34,959 bases of DNA. It comes from Bacteroidota bacterium (GTDB taxonomy: Bacteria > Bacteroidota > Ignavibacteria > UBA10030 > UBA8401). Shown one piece after another: positions 19,101-26,425 of this stretch. The notes beneath the pieces were generated by a model. That model saw nothing but the letters and a program-made list of their open reading frames with translations. It was not told the origin of the DNA and made no database searches. The DNA lies in contig JAJYOI010000034.1 in the NCBI GenBank assembly GCA_021796275.1, forward strand, positions 1 to 34,959. The letters run 5' to 3'. Both the position numbers and the translations under genes were made by a program. The first letter of the stretch is position 1. The number at the start of each line of letters is the position of its first letter.

Positions 19101-22100
19101 GATTCGACAGTGGGAACGAGTTATGTCAATGGCGGACTGATTTCATCCACGCGGTATTATTATCGCGTAAGGGCAGTGAATGTTGTTGGCAAGGAAGGAT
19201 TACAGAGTTTTGCCTCCACCGATGTAACCGTTCCGTCGCAGATTCAGAATGTACAGGTCACACCGCTCGACACCGTCCGGATTTCTTTGACGTGGAACGC
19301 AGTTGCCGGAACGCCGTACCGTTACAGAATTTATCGCGGCGCTGATACAAGCACGTCATCATTGATTGATTCAACAACTGGGTTGTCATATACTAATGTT
19401 AATCTTCTTCCGTCAACGCGGTACTATTATCGTGTAGCGGCTGTCAATGAAATCTATGTAGGCGGTTTAAAAAGCGATCCCAGTTCTTCAGTCACTTATC
19501 CTGCTGTGCCGCAATCCGTTTCTTCGACAACACTCGATTCGAATCGTGTTGCCTTGTCATGGCAGCCGGGAAGAAACGGCGCAGCGTATTATCATATTTA
19601 TGCCGGTGTGGATAGTACCGGCCTTTCTGTCCTTGATACAACTTCGCTGCTAAGCTATACAAGCAGCAGGCTGACTCCGTCAACGCGCTATTACTTCCGC
19701 ATTGCATCGGTGAACAGCATTGGGCTTGAAGGCTCGGCGAATCGTACCGTGAGTTCTGTGACGAAACCTGTTCAGCCGAGAAGTTTTGTCGTCAGCGTGT
19801 TGGATACGCACCGTGTCAGCCTTTCATGGATTTCCGGCGGCGGCACGAATGTTTTTAGAATTTATCGTTCGAACGACAGCACAACATTTCAGGAGGTTGA
19901 TTCGACAAGCGGCATTTCCGCTGTTGACGATTCGCTTGCGCCGGGGACAAAATATTTTTATAAAGTTGCCGCAGTGAATCCGGTTGGTTTGGAAGGTCCG
20001 TCGACACCGATTCTCAGCACTGAAACAAAACCGACGACGCCGCGCAATCTTGTTGCACAAGTGCTGAGCGATAATGTGATAAAACTTTCCTGGCAGAGCG
20101 GCGGCGGAACTGTTTCGTATTATCGTATCTATCATGGATCAATGTCAACATCGTTGACGCTGCTTGATTCAACAACAGGGACAACGTACGATCACACGGG
20201 TCTTGCACCAAGCACATCGCACTTTTATGAAGTCGCCGCAGTCAACAGCGCCGGCAACGAAAGCGATCACAGCAATCAAGCTTCCGCAGTCACATCGATT
20301 TTGTTTGTGAAGAACATTGCTGCGGTGGCTGTTGATTCTCAACGGGTTGCTTTGCGATGGGACTCTGTCGGTGTGCTCAACATCCATTACAAAGTATACG
20401 CCGGCACGGACAGCAACTCCGTCACCTTTATTGATACAACTTCTGATTTGAAATATACTGTTGCCGGATTGAGGGCGGCAACGCGGCACTATTTCAGAGT
20501 TTCGGTTGTGAATGCCTCGAATGCTGAAGGTAATAAAAGCTACGCTGTCGCTGCCGTCACGTACCCCGGTGCGCCGTACGCCGTGACTGCCGGTGTTGTA
20601 GATACGGGAAGTGTTACGCTTCGATGGAATGCGACTGGAAGTGAAATTCAGAATTTCCGCATGTATCGCGGCATCGTTGATACGATTGTGAATTTTGTCG
20701 GTGTGTCGGCAGGAAGTCCGTTCACGGATGCCGGGTTGATTTCCGGGACGACATATTATTACCGGATCAGCGGAGTGAATGTGGATACGGTTGAAGGCGC
20801 AAAGTCGGCGGTTGCGAGCGTAACAACGCTGACTGCACCGCCGCAGAATTTGACGGCAACCAATGTCACCTCAACTTCTCTCAGAATTACGTGGAGTCTT
20901 TCGCCGAGAGCGATCGGGTATCTCATCTATCGTGCTTCCGCAGATATTGATTCGTCGTATGTTCTGATTGATTCTATAAACGCGCTCGTTTATGATGACA
21001 GTCCGCTCGTTCCGGGTACGAGATATTTTTATCGCGTGAAATCGTTGAATATCAATCACCGTGCGTCTGCATTTTCGCAGACAATTCATCCGGTCACTCT
21101 TACAGCAAAACCAGACTCATTAGCGGCAGCAGTAATTTCAAAAAAGGAAATTGATGTGTCGTGGAGGCAAGGGATCGGCATTACGCATCAATTCCATTTG
21201 TATCGCAGTAGCGGAGCAGGATTTACAATTGCCGCATCTGTTCCGTCGTTTTCATTGAAAGATAGTTTGTTGAAACCTTCAACCCTCTATAACTATTATG
21301 CTGTCGGTGTGAATGACGACAGCGTTGAAGGAATTTCCAGCGACACGGTTTCTGCCCGCACGCTGAAATCGGATGTCGCTACGACACTCGATTCGGTTTC
21401 AGGAATACAAATCTCAAATGTTGCGTTATCATTCCATGTTCCGGCGGTTCAGCAGGATACGCTTGTCGTGAAAGGATGGTATGCGTTCAAAGGCGATACG
21501 GTTTTTCATCAGGCGACATTACAAAATCCTTCTGCAAGATTTGTCACGCGCGATGACATTGATACATGGCTCGCTGAAAATGACATCGCCGGAAAAGATA
21601 CAACGGTGCTGTTCTATCTTTCAGTGACAGCGCCGGATACTTCGGTGCACAGCAATTCGATTTCTATCAGAATGGATTTGAATAGACCGCCGCACGCGAG
21701 CGTTGACAATTTGTTATCGCCACAAGGCGGCGACATCACGCTGACGTATCACTTGAGCGATGCGGAGGACGATATTCTGCACGTCGTTCCACAGTATTCC
21801 ACTGACGGCGGAGCGACATGGACGAATGCCGTTCATGTTACCGGAGTATTTTCAAATATTGATTCCACGCATTACAACGGCAGTTTTGTGTGGCATTCAC
21901 GCACCGATTTTACAGACAGTGTGTATGTTCGATTCCGGGTTATTCCGTTTGACCGTGATAGCGGAATTGCTGTTCCACAGTCAACGGATTTTGAAGTGCT
22001 GAACAACAGTCTTGCAGAAATTCAAATTGATTCACTTCAGCATTTATTGAGCGGCGATATCACAATCAACTACAGAATAACGAAAGGTGCAACGCCAATT

Positions 22101-24854
22101 TCACTGAAACCGGAATATTCGCTCGATGGCGTCACTTTTTATCCGATGCGATGGTTTATCGGCGATACTTCCAACATTATGCAATCGAATTATGTTGGTC
22201 AATTCATTTGGCGGAGTCGTTTGGAAGCCAATGGAATAGATTCGCCTCACGTGTTTGTCAGAATTACGCCGGCTAATTTTTTGGGGCCCTGTGTTTCCGA
22301 TACAAGCAACGCTTTTGAGCTTGATAATCTTCCGCCGGCGTTTGCCGGAATAAAATCTGCGACGCCGGATTCAGCTCTTGTGCATTTGCATTGGAATTTC
22401 GCAACCGACGCACATGCGCCGATCACCTATTACATTTTTGTGGGAACGGCTTCGCAGAATTACGGATTTCCTGTTGACAGCGTAACCAACGATACTGCGA
22501 GAACCATTTACGGTCTGCAGAACTTCACGCGCTATTATTTCAGAGTGCTGGCACAGGATAGATTAGGAAACCGCGATACGAATTTTATCGAAGCAACGGC
22601 CATGCCGACGAGTGCGCCGCAATTGGAATATGTGCGGGTCGTTTTGCCGCAGGTAAATATTGCATCGCGGCGAGTGACGATTGTCTATCATTTACTTGGA
22701 AACCCTGCCGACTCGGTACAGCTTCAAATGTCGTATTCGCTTGATAACGGCAAAACGTGGATCCTTTCAAATCGAATTACGGGAAGAGTTGCAGGCGTTT
22801 CTCCGGGCGCTGCCGTTGACACGCTGTTCTGGGATGCAAAAACGGATTTGCCGTACACCGATAACGATTCGGTCGCTGTTGCACTTCTTCCTGTCGGCAT
22901 TGGAAAAACCGGGAAGCAGGTTTCATCTCAGATGTTTACGCTGGATAATGTTCCGCCGCAATTTACCGGCGTTCAGTCTATTGCTGATGATACCGTTGGC
23001 AACGCGTTAACGGTGACATGGTTTCATGCGACCGATCGGCACGCGCCTGTTCTCTTTTACATTTATCTTGGAGAAAACGACAGTTCGAAACTGACGTTTA
23101 CTTTGCCGTACGACAGTACGACAAATCCTTCCGATACGAGTAAAATACTTACCGGCTTGAAGAATTTTGTAAAATATTTTATTGCGGTGCGTTCGTACGA
23201 TGCGGCGGGAAATATTGATCAAAATACGTACGTGTTGACGGGAACGCCGTCGCAGGCTGTGAAAATTATATCGCTTTCAACGCCCGGCGTGAGAATGCGC
23301 GATTCAATTTATTTTGCATACACAATCAGTGCGGCGGCGGAAGATACGATCCAATTGAAGGCAGAATATTCTGCTGACAATGGAACAAGCTGGCTGCCGG
23401 CGAAAGCGATTGACGGTACCGCTGCCAATATCACCGCAGCGAATTTTACGGATTCATTGCTGTGGGTTGATACACAAGACACGGCACACCTTGAAGCAAC
23501 AACGATGAAATTCCGTGTGCAGCCGTTCGGAAGAATTACAAGCGGACCAAAGAAAGCCACGAACACGTTCAGCATTGATACAAAGCCGCCGTCGTTTTTC
23601 GGATTGTATTTTGTTGCGAACAATACGAAACGTCAGACGGGTTCCGTTGTGCTTGGCTGGCCGAAAGGAAGCGACATGACGCCGCCGATCACCTACAGAG
23701 TTTTTGAAAGCGAAACTTCATCAGTGTACAACCGCTCTGTGACGCTTATGATGACGAAAGATGATTCCGTGCTTATTCCTAACCTTCAGAGTCTGACGAA
23801 ATATTATTACAACGTGTGGGCTGAAGATTCTCTCGGCAACATTGACAGCAATCTTGTCGAGCAGTCAATCACCACAAGTGTGCTTGGAGATTTTACGTCC
23901 GACGGCCGGATTGACGTTCAAGACCTTGCAGTTTTCGTGAACGCGTGGCAAACGAACGACACGCTGATCGGCGATATTGGTCCTGCAAGCGGCACCATTC
24001 CGCAATTACGTCCGCTGCGCGACGATAAAATTAATATTGAGGACATTGCCACGTTTGTGCAAATGTGGAATTGGGCGTATGATAATGGCATCGGTTTCAA
24101 TGTGTCGGCAAAATTTGTGAAAACACAAATTGATTCTTCATTCAATTCCGGCGTTATTCAATTCCCTGAAGAAACAATTATCAAGAAAGGTGAAACAAAA
24201 CCGATTGCGCTGTCAATCGCCGGTGTGAAAGATATCGCCGTTGCCGGTATTTCCTTCTCGTACGATCCGGCGACAATGAGGGTTGATTCAGTCGTGCCGG
24301 GAAGTATGTTCGATTCGATGCGGGTTACACCGGTACTGTTAACGAAGATCGATAATAAGTTAGGTGAGTTGAGTTCGGCGGTTGCAGATTTCAGCGGAAA
24401 ATTTTCTTTCGTGCCGGATGAACGAGACTATATTGTGGTGTATGTTACTGCGTTGAAAGCCGTTCGCGATGAAGAAATTCATAGTTCTTTTGAAGTATAC
24501 AATCGTGGTGCAAAGCTTGTGAAGGCCGGTGAATTGACATTTGCGTTGAGTGACAGGCCAAAGATTCCTTTGACATTTGCGGTGTCTCAGAATTATCCCA
24601 ATCCATTTAATCCTACGACGTCGGTCGAGTACCAGCTCCCGACGCCGAGCGCGGTAATACTGAGAGTGTACAATATTCTCGGACAGGAAGTAACACAATT
24701 GGTACATCAGAACGTGAATGCAGGGTATTATACGATTCGTTGGAATGCCTCTTCTGTTGCGAGCGGGGTGTACTTTTACGTGTTCGAGGCTACAGCGCTT
24801 AATAATAAGAACGTTCACTTCGTTTCTGTGAAAAAGATGATGGTGATTAAGTAG
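13188..24854 (+). CDS. Giant secreted protein: FN3 array, dockerin-like and cohesin-like segments, T9SS sorting domain
   Basis: 3888 residues, the largest gene here. The start at 13188 gives a clean signal peptide ending LFAQ (residue 27); an upstream ATG at 13146 would bury it. Residues 30-2735 hold about 28 fibronectin type III modules plus two Ig-like modules (near 235-325 and 415-505). Residues 2735-3565 hold a spacer domain and an alternation of Asp-box-like beta modules with three more FN3 modules. A dockerin-like segment (about 3565-3640) has one good calcium loop, DFTSDGRIDVQD, and a weaker one, RDDKINIED. A cohesin-like domain follows (about 3660-3785; AVAGISFSYDPATMRVDSV), then a T9SS tail from about 3792 with QNYPNPFNPTTSVEY and GQEV. 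Only one cysteine was seen. It is probably an adhesin or surface fibre exported by T9SS. No enzyme domain was found. Confidence 0.85.
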   Translation: MKFRISYRAVVVSFSLFLLGSGNLFAQLDTIPPAAPFGLTATASVADVYLVWDKNNDSDFLRYRIYGGITPNPGTLIDSSSNNNLDTTKIISGLTNGTTYYFRVTAVDTNGNESGFSNEVSATPRDTIPPAQPANLTASVVSATIHLVWDSSAAGDREQFVLYRSLTNGFTVPSSDSAAGISPDAVSYDDSTVVSGNVYYYRVVAVDSSGNRSTPSAQAVADFAPPTSPAISINNGAYRTNNISAKLQLSAIGADSMKFTGDIVGGGVYVGYDTASIVSLTSGDGSKIITVVYKDIAGNTSSSVSSTIILDTTPPSAPAGLYAQRTDSSFIVSWNANSESDLSVYILYRSLTNSFSPASSDSLSSLSRSQTSFEDKNIISGNIYYYKLIAVDSTGNRSSASTQAIADFAPPTSPSIFAGTYRTSNTSVTVTVSAVGADSMVFSGNISNVGAVVPYATSHTVDLISGDGSKTIAVIFKDSVGNTSASVSTHILLDTTAPNMPAGISAAVSGGKIDLAWNANSESDLLLYRIYRSTVRNSETLYDSVLAPTHSYMDSSVTAGQKYFYKVSAVDSVKNESALSAEDSAVVPPSAPKNLAVLATSDTSIYLTWQQGSGSVLYFAVYRSIDNVSFNKIDTVSVAAYDDLTLSSATKYYYYVTAVSSDNTTSANSSTDSAMTKPSAPKNLTASTFSDTKIDLSWQAVTGVVLRYRIYAGTDSSTVGVIDSTSSLSYSNTGLSAGTIYFYKVTAVNSEGTEGAKSSLVQAVTNPAAPISPAASAVSPYSISTSWSSSGKISFYRLYRGTDTTGFSFIDTTSLLSYTHSGLHSATKYFFKITAVNSVGVEGNASGVVSARTFPSQVQGVTAAANGMAQINLNWTADSGGVARYRIYRGSDSMAVSLLDSSVSNTYADNSVSSSTRYYYRVSAFDSSGQEGIKSTASTAVSYPAQVQNVAISSVDSNSMLVTWNAVSGTVNHYTVYRGTDTTTMSQIGTTTAANLTATGLTSAVRYYFRVSASNEINDEGAKSFAATGMTPPAQVRNVIASSLDTTRISVSWNAVSGAISYYKLYRGVDSTSVAQIDTTSLTMYTNAGLSPATKYFYRISAVNNGGVEGAKSYADTAVTIPSQVKNLAANAVDTNKIQLTWYAVSGTPAHYVVYQGTDSVTMSQAGTAASTSFVAGGLLPATQYFFRISAVSEANQEGEKSSAGETMTKPSRPAKVTASSLDTTRIQISWNDISGKRAYFRIYRGADSTSLSLLDTTSATSYVNTALQPATKYFYSVSAVNTIGAEGVKSYADSAVTIPSRVYGLTAIAVDTIQINLSWNAVSGSPAHYNIYRGVDSVSMSIIGTSAGNSYAAGGLNSGERYFFRVSAVNEAGQEGLQSSSANSMTGPSQVRNVVATSLDTTGASIRWNTVSGAIAYYEVYRGTDSSSVVDIDSTSLTTYTDTGLSPATKYFYKISAVNTGGAEGAESYADSAVTFPSQVKNLAVSAVDTAQIQLTWNSVSGSPKRYNIYRGTDSLSMTKVDTASSSSYVARNLAAATRYYFRVSAVNEASQEGKKSDAATTVTLPSQVRNVIASTLDTTQIRITWNAVSGLKSYYKIYRGTDSTSATQIDTTSLTTYTNSGLLPATKYFYRVTAVNVIGAEGIESSADSAVTIPSQVKNVSASALDTVRIQLSWNAVSGLPSRYNIYQGTDSVTLNQVGTSTNPSFIATGLAPAKQYYFKVSAVNESGYEGLKSGTATAMTLPSQVRNLSAVPADSTEIDLSWNNVSGKRAYFKIYRGTDSTAVALIDSTTLTTYNDVTLATATQYFYRVSAVNTMYGEGQQSDAATGATPPSQVRNVLATGLDTAKIKLTWNRVPGSPLRYRIYRGLDSNAVVFMDSTTALSYTDTKNLSPASVYYYRVVAVNVVFVEGMPSDAALGVTLAGQVKNLTAGTLDTTAISLSWNPVSGTIARYRIYRGTTDSSLASLVQVDSTVGTSYVNGGLISSTRYYYRVRAVNVVGKEGLQSFASTDVTVPSQIQNVQVTPLDTVRISLTWNAVAGTPYRYRIYRGADTSTSSLIDSTTGLSYTNVNLLPSTRYYYRVAAVNEIYVGGLKSDPSSSVTYPAVPQSVSSTTLDSNRVALSWQPGRNGAAYYHIYAGVDSTGLSVLDTTSLLSYTSSRLTPSTRYYFRIASVNSIGLEGSANRTVSSVTKPVQPRSFVVSVLDTHRVSLSWISGGGTNVFRIYRSNDSTTFQEVDSTSGISAVDDSLAPGTKYFYKVAAVNPVGLEGPSTPILSTETKPTTPRNLVAQVLSDNVIKLSWQSGGGTVSYYRIYHGSMSTSLTLLDSTTGTTYDHTGLAPSTSHFYEVAAVNSAGNESDHSNQASAVTSILFVKNIAAVAVDSQRVALRWDSVGVLNIHYKVYAGTDSNSVTFIDTTSDLKYTVAGLRAATRHYFRVSVVNASNAEGNKSYAVAAVTYPGAPYAVTAGVVDTGSVTLRWNATGSEIQNFRMYRGIVDTIVNFVGVSAGSPFTDAGLISGTTYYYRISGVNVDTVEGAKSAVASVTTLTAPPQNLTATNVTSTSLRITWSLSPRAIGYLIYRASADIDSSYVLIDSINALVYDDSPLVPGTRYFYRVKSLNINHRASAFSQTIHPVTLTAKPDSLAAAVISKKEIDVSWRQGIGITHQFHLYRSSGAGFTIAASVPSFSLKDSLLKPSTLYNYYAVGVNDDSVEGISSDTVSARTLKSDVATTLDSVSGIQISNVALSFHVPAVQQDTLVVKGWYAFKGDTVFHQATLQNPSARFVTRDDIDTWLAENDIAGKDTTVLFYLSVTAPDTSVHSNSISIRMDLNRPPHASVDNLLSPQGGDITLTYHLSDAEDDILHVVPQYSTDGGATWTNAVHVTGVFSNIDSTHYNGSFVWHSRTDFTDSVYVRFRVIPFDRDSGIAVPQSTDFEVLNNSLAEIQIDSLQHLLSGDITINYRITKGATPISLKPEYSLDGVTFYPMRWFIGDTSNIMQSNYVGQFIWRSRLEANGIDSPHVFVRITPANFLGPCVSDTSNAFELDNLPPAFAGIKSATPDSALVHLHWNFATDAHAPITYYIFVGTASQNYGFPVDSVTNDTARTIYGLQNFTRYYFRVLAQDRLGNRDTNFIEATAMPTSAPQLEYVRVVLPQVNIASRRVTIVYHLLGNPADSVQLQMSYSLDNGKTWILSNRITGRVAGVSPGAAVDTLFWDAKTDLPYTDNDSVAVALLPVGIGKTGKQVSSQMFTLDNVPPQFTGVQSIADDTVGNALTVTWFHATDRHAPVLFYIYLGENDSSKLTFTLPYDSTTNPSDTSKILTGLKNFVKYFIAVRSYDAAGNIDQNTYVLTGTPSQAVKIISLSTPGVRMRDSIYFAYTISAAAEDTIQLKAEYSADNGTSWLPAKAIDGTAANITAANFTDSLLWVDTQDTAHLEATTMKFRVQPFGRITSGPKKATNTFSIDTKPPSFFGLYFVANNTKRQTGSVVLGWPKGSDMTPPITYRVFESETSSVYNRSVTLMMTKDDSVLIPNLQSLTKYYYNVWAEDSLGNIDSNLVEQSITTSVLGDFTSDGRIDVQDLAVFVNAWQTNDTLIGDIGPASGTIPQLRPLRDDKINIEDIATFVQMWNWAYDNGIGFNVSAKFVKTQIDSSFNSGVIQFPEETIIKKGETKPIALSIAGVKDIAVAGISFSYDPATMRVDSVVPGSMFDSMRVTPVLLTKIDNKLGELSSAVADFSGKFSFVPDERDYIVVYVTALKAVRDEEIHSSFEVYNRGAKLVKAGELTFALSDRPKIPLTFAVSQNYPNPFNPTTSVEYQLPTPSAVILRVYNILGQEVTQLVHQNVNAGYYTIRWNASSVASGVYFYVFEATALNNKNVHFVSVKKMMVIK
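15750..18686 (+). repeat. Eleven FN3 modules of exactly 267 bp in tandem
   Basis: Module boundaries, read at the proline codon that opens each P(S/A)xVxN linker, fall at 15750, 16017, 16284, 16551, 16818, 17085, 17352, 17619, 17886, 18153 and 18420, and the next begins at 18687. Every step is 267 bp (89 residues). From 16017 on, two module types alternate: one has VNEAxQEG-like and GTxxxxSY features, the other xxGAEGxxSYADSAVTI. This suggests expansion by duplication of two-module units of 534 bp. Earlier and later modules vary in length. Confidence 0.85.
21682..23880 (+). repeat. Long-period repeat of Asp-box-like and FN3 modules
   Basis: Four beta modules each carry a motif like YSxDxGxxW: YSTDGGATW near 21795, YSLDGVTFY near 22117, YSLDNGKTW near 22733 and YSADNGTSW near 23365. 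The last three are each followed by an FN3 module that opens with a DNLPP, DNVPP or DTKPP linker. This makes a composite repeat distinct from the upstream FN3 array. The motif resembles the Asp-box of beta-propeller proteins, but here the modules are spaced about 110 residues or more. Confidence 0.6.
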
Positions 24855-24967
24855 GACATTTTTCTTTTTTAAATATCTGGCAATTCGCAGAGGTTCTTTC
24901 CCACGTTTTCTATCAGTGGGTGAAAACATTCGGGAGCTCTTCCCTCAAAAAAAATCATAATTTCTTA

Positions 24968-24996
24968 TTGCAACTTGAAATCTATCTCTTTATCTT
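24968..24996 (+). promoter_or_regulatory. Weak sigma-70-like promoter candidate
   Basis: TTGCAA (24968-24973) and TATCTT (24991-24996) are 17 nt apart, each matching the consensus at four of six positions. If active, transcription would begin near 25003 and reach the terminator-like hairpin after about 118 nt, or read on into the STAS gene. Confidence 0.3.
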
Positions 24997-25083
24997 ACAA
25001 ATATTGCGTAGGAGAGTGGTTCGTTAGACTCAGTACGATAACTAGTGATGCGTAGAACTTACTGTTACCCTCGTTACCTCTCG

Positions 25084-25120
25084 TTGAGCATGACAGCATG
25101 GATGTTCAAGATCTTTTTTT
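25084..25120 (+). terminator. Candidate intrinsic terminator
   Basis: TTGAGCAT (25084-25091) can pair with ATGTTCAA (25102-25109) over 8 bp with one wobble and a 10-nt loop. GATC and seven T follow (25114-25120). The stem is not GC-rich, so strength is uncertain. It could end the giant-gene transcript, 230 nt after its stop, or a short transcript starting near 25003. Confidence 0.4.
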
Positions 25121-25269
25121 AAATAGCAATGCATTCCTTACAGAGAATCTCCGCGGTGTTTTGACAAATTCACTTTCAAAAATGAGTTGCATGCAAGAAT
25201 CACAGCAACGCGAACACGGAAAATTGTAGCGAAATCCTTCACGTTTGTCTTCACAAAAAGGAATAGTAT

Positions 25270-25614
25270 ATGAAGCTTAAAGTGACAGTCCTGAATGACG
25301 GTAAGGTTGCAATCCTTGAACCGAAAGGTTCGCTTGTTGGCGGCGATGAAACTGATGAGCTGCGTGAAACTGTCAATGACCTTTTGAAGAAAGATAACAA
25401 AAAGCTTATCGTTGACCTTGGGAAAGTCACATACATGAATTCTACTGCTATTGGCGTGCTGGTTTCCGCACATACATCGTACGCGAATCGCGGGGGAAAG
25501 GTTGTGCTGTGCAATGTGAACAAAAGCATCAATAATATTTTCATCGTAACAAAGCTTTCAATGATTTTCCAAATTGAAAGCGACCGCATGGAAGCGGTAG
25601 CGAGCTTTTCATAA
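25270..25614 (+). CDS. STAS-domain protein, anti-sigma factor antagonist type
   Basis: 114-residue single-domain STAS protein. The start has AAGGAA 7-8 nt upstream. The pattern GKVAILEPKGSLVGGDE, KKLIVDLGKVTYMNSTAIGVL and GGKVVLCNVNKSI matches anti-anti-sigma factors. Ser58 in MNSTAIG is at the position phosphorylated in SpoIIAA. Such proteins bind an anti-sigma kinase when unphosphorylated and free a sigma factor or other partner. No kinase or sigma gene is in the window, so the partner is elsewhere. The exbB gene begins 61 nt downstream behind its own strong ribosome site, so shared transcription is possible but not proven. Confidence 0.88.
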   Translation: MKLKVTVLNDGKVAILEPKGSLVGGDETDELRETVNDLLKKDNKKLIVDLGKVTYMNSTAIGVLVSAHTSYANRGGKVVLCNVNKSINNIFIVTKLSMIFQIESDRMEAVASFS

Positions 25615-25675
25615 CAAAAAAGAAAAAATAACTATCATCTAATTTTAATTATTCTATTTACAAGGAGTCCTCTTT

Positions 25676-26404
25676 ATGAAACAGGGAACATTCATCACTG
25701 TTCTTTTGATTGTCGCAGTAGCGCTCTCATTTGGCATCTATTACTTTTTGTTGCCAGATTTCATCCGTGAGGGAGGTCCGCTGGTTATCGCTTTGCTCAC
25801 ACTTTCTATTATGGTGATCACGTTTATTGTCGAGCGCATTCTTTCTATCCGGAAAGCGCAAGGAAAAGCACCGCTTGCAAAGTTTGTTGCTTCTGTTGAG
25901 AAGCATCTTTCTGAAGGCAATGTGGATGCGGCGATTGAAGCATGCGACCAGCAGCGCGGTTCGCTGGCAAATATTGTGCGTACCGGACTTGATCGCTTTC
26001 GTTTTATTTCCAAAGACAAAGTAATGGACAAGAAAGAACAAATGACGGAAGTTCAGCGTGTAATTGAAGAGGCGACGATGCTTGAAATGCCGATTCTCGA
26101 AAAAAATCTCGTTGCTATCTCCACCATTGCATCGATCTCAACAATGATCGGGTTGCTTGGTACGGTTATCGGAATGATTCGTGCGTTCCGTGCCCTTGCT
26201 CATGCAGGCGCGGTCGATGCTCTTCAATTATCGGTCGGTATCTCGGAAGCTTTGATTAATACCGCCGGCGGATTGTTTGCTGCAATCAGCGCAATTGTCG
26301 CCTACAACTACTTCGTAACGAAAATTGACAATTTGACATATATGATTGATGAGGCGAGCTACAACGTGATACAGCTTCTTCAAACTCAACACGAAAAGAA
26401 ATAG
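25676..26404 (+). CDS. exbB: MotA/TolQ/ExbB proton channel family protein
   Basis: 242-residue inner-membrane subunit of a proton-driven motor that energises TonB. A good ribosome site (AAGGAG) lies upstream of the ATG. Two hydrophobic segments sit at residues 5-25 and 35-55 (LVIALLTLSIMVITFIVERI), followed by a cytoplasmic stretch. The conserved MotA_ExbB core then has ISTIASISTMIGLLGTVIGM and ALINTAGGLFAAISAIVAYN, which carry the two channel helices. It heads a run with two ExbD genes and TonB, so it is the ExbB of this complex rather than MotA or TolQ; no Pal or TolB gene is seen. Confidence 0.92.
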   Translation: MKQGTFITVLLIVAVALSFGIYYFLLPDFIREGGPLVIALLTLSIMVITFIVERILSIRKAQGKAPLAKFVASVEKHLSEGNVDAAIEACDQQRGSLANIVRTGLDRFRFISKDKVMDKKEQMTEVQRVIEEATMLEMPILEKNLVAISTIASISTMIGLLGTVIGMIRAFRALAHAGAVDALQLSVGISEALINTAGGLFAAISAIVAYNYFVTKIDNLTYMIDEASYNVIQLLQTQHEKK

Positions 26405-26425
26405 TAAGAAAGCGAGAGTCGTAGA

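Larger units (their letters stand above)
24855..25269. other. 415-bp gene-free stretch
   Basis: No coding region was found here. After the giant gene there are T-rich bases and a weak 5-bp inverted repeat (CCCAC 24900-24904 with GTGGG 24916-24920) without a T-run after it. Then come a weak promoter-like pair at 24968-24996, a direct repeat GTTACC, and a hairpin followed by seven T at 25084-25120. TTGACA at 25161-25166 is a perfect -35 match, but no acceptable -10 follows, so a promoter for the STAS gene is uncertain. Confidence 0.6.

Noticed and set aside
24997-25083. tRNA-like stretch containing GGTTCG
   Set aside because: No acceptor stem, D-arm or anticodon arm could be paired around it.
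25161-25189. TTGACA at 25161 as promoter of the STAS gene
   Set aside because: No -10-like hexamer at 16-18 nt spacing; noted only as uncertain.
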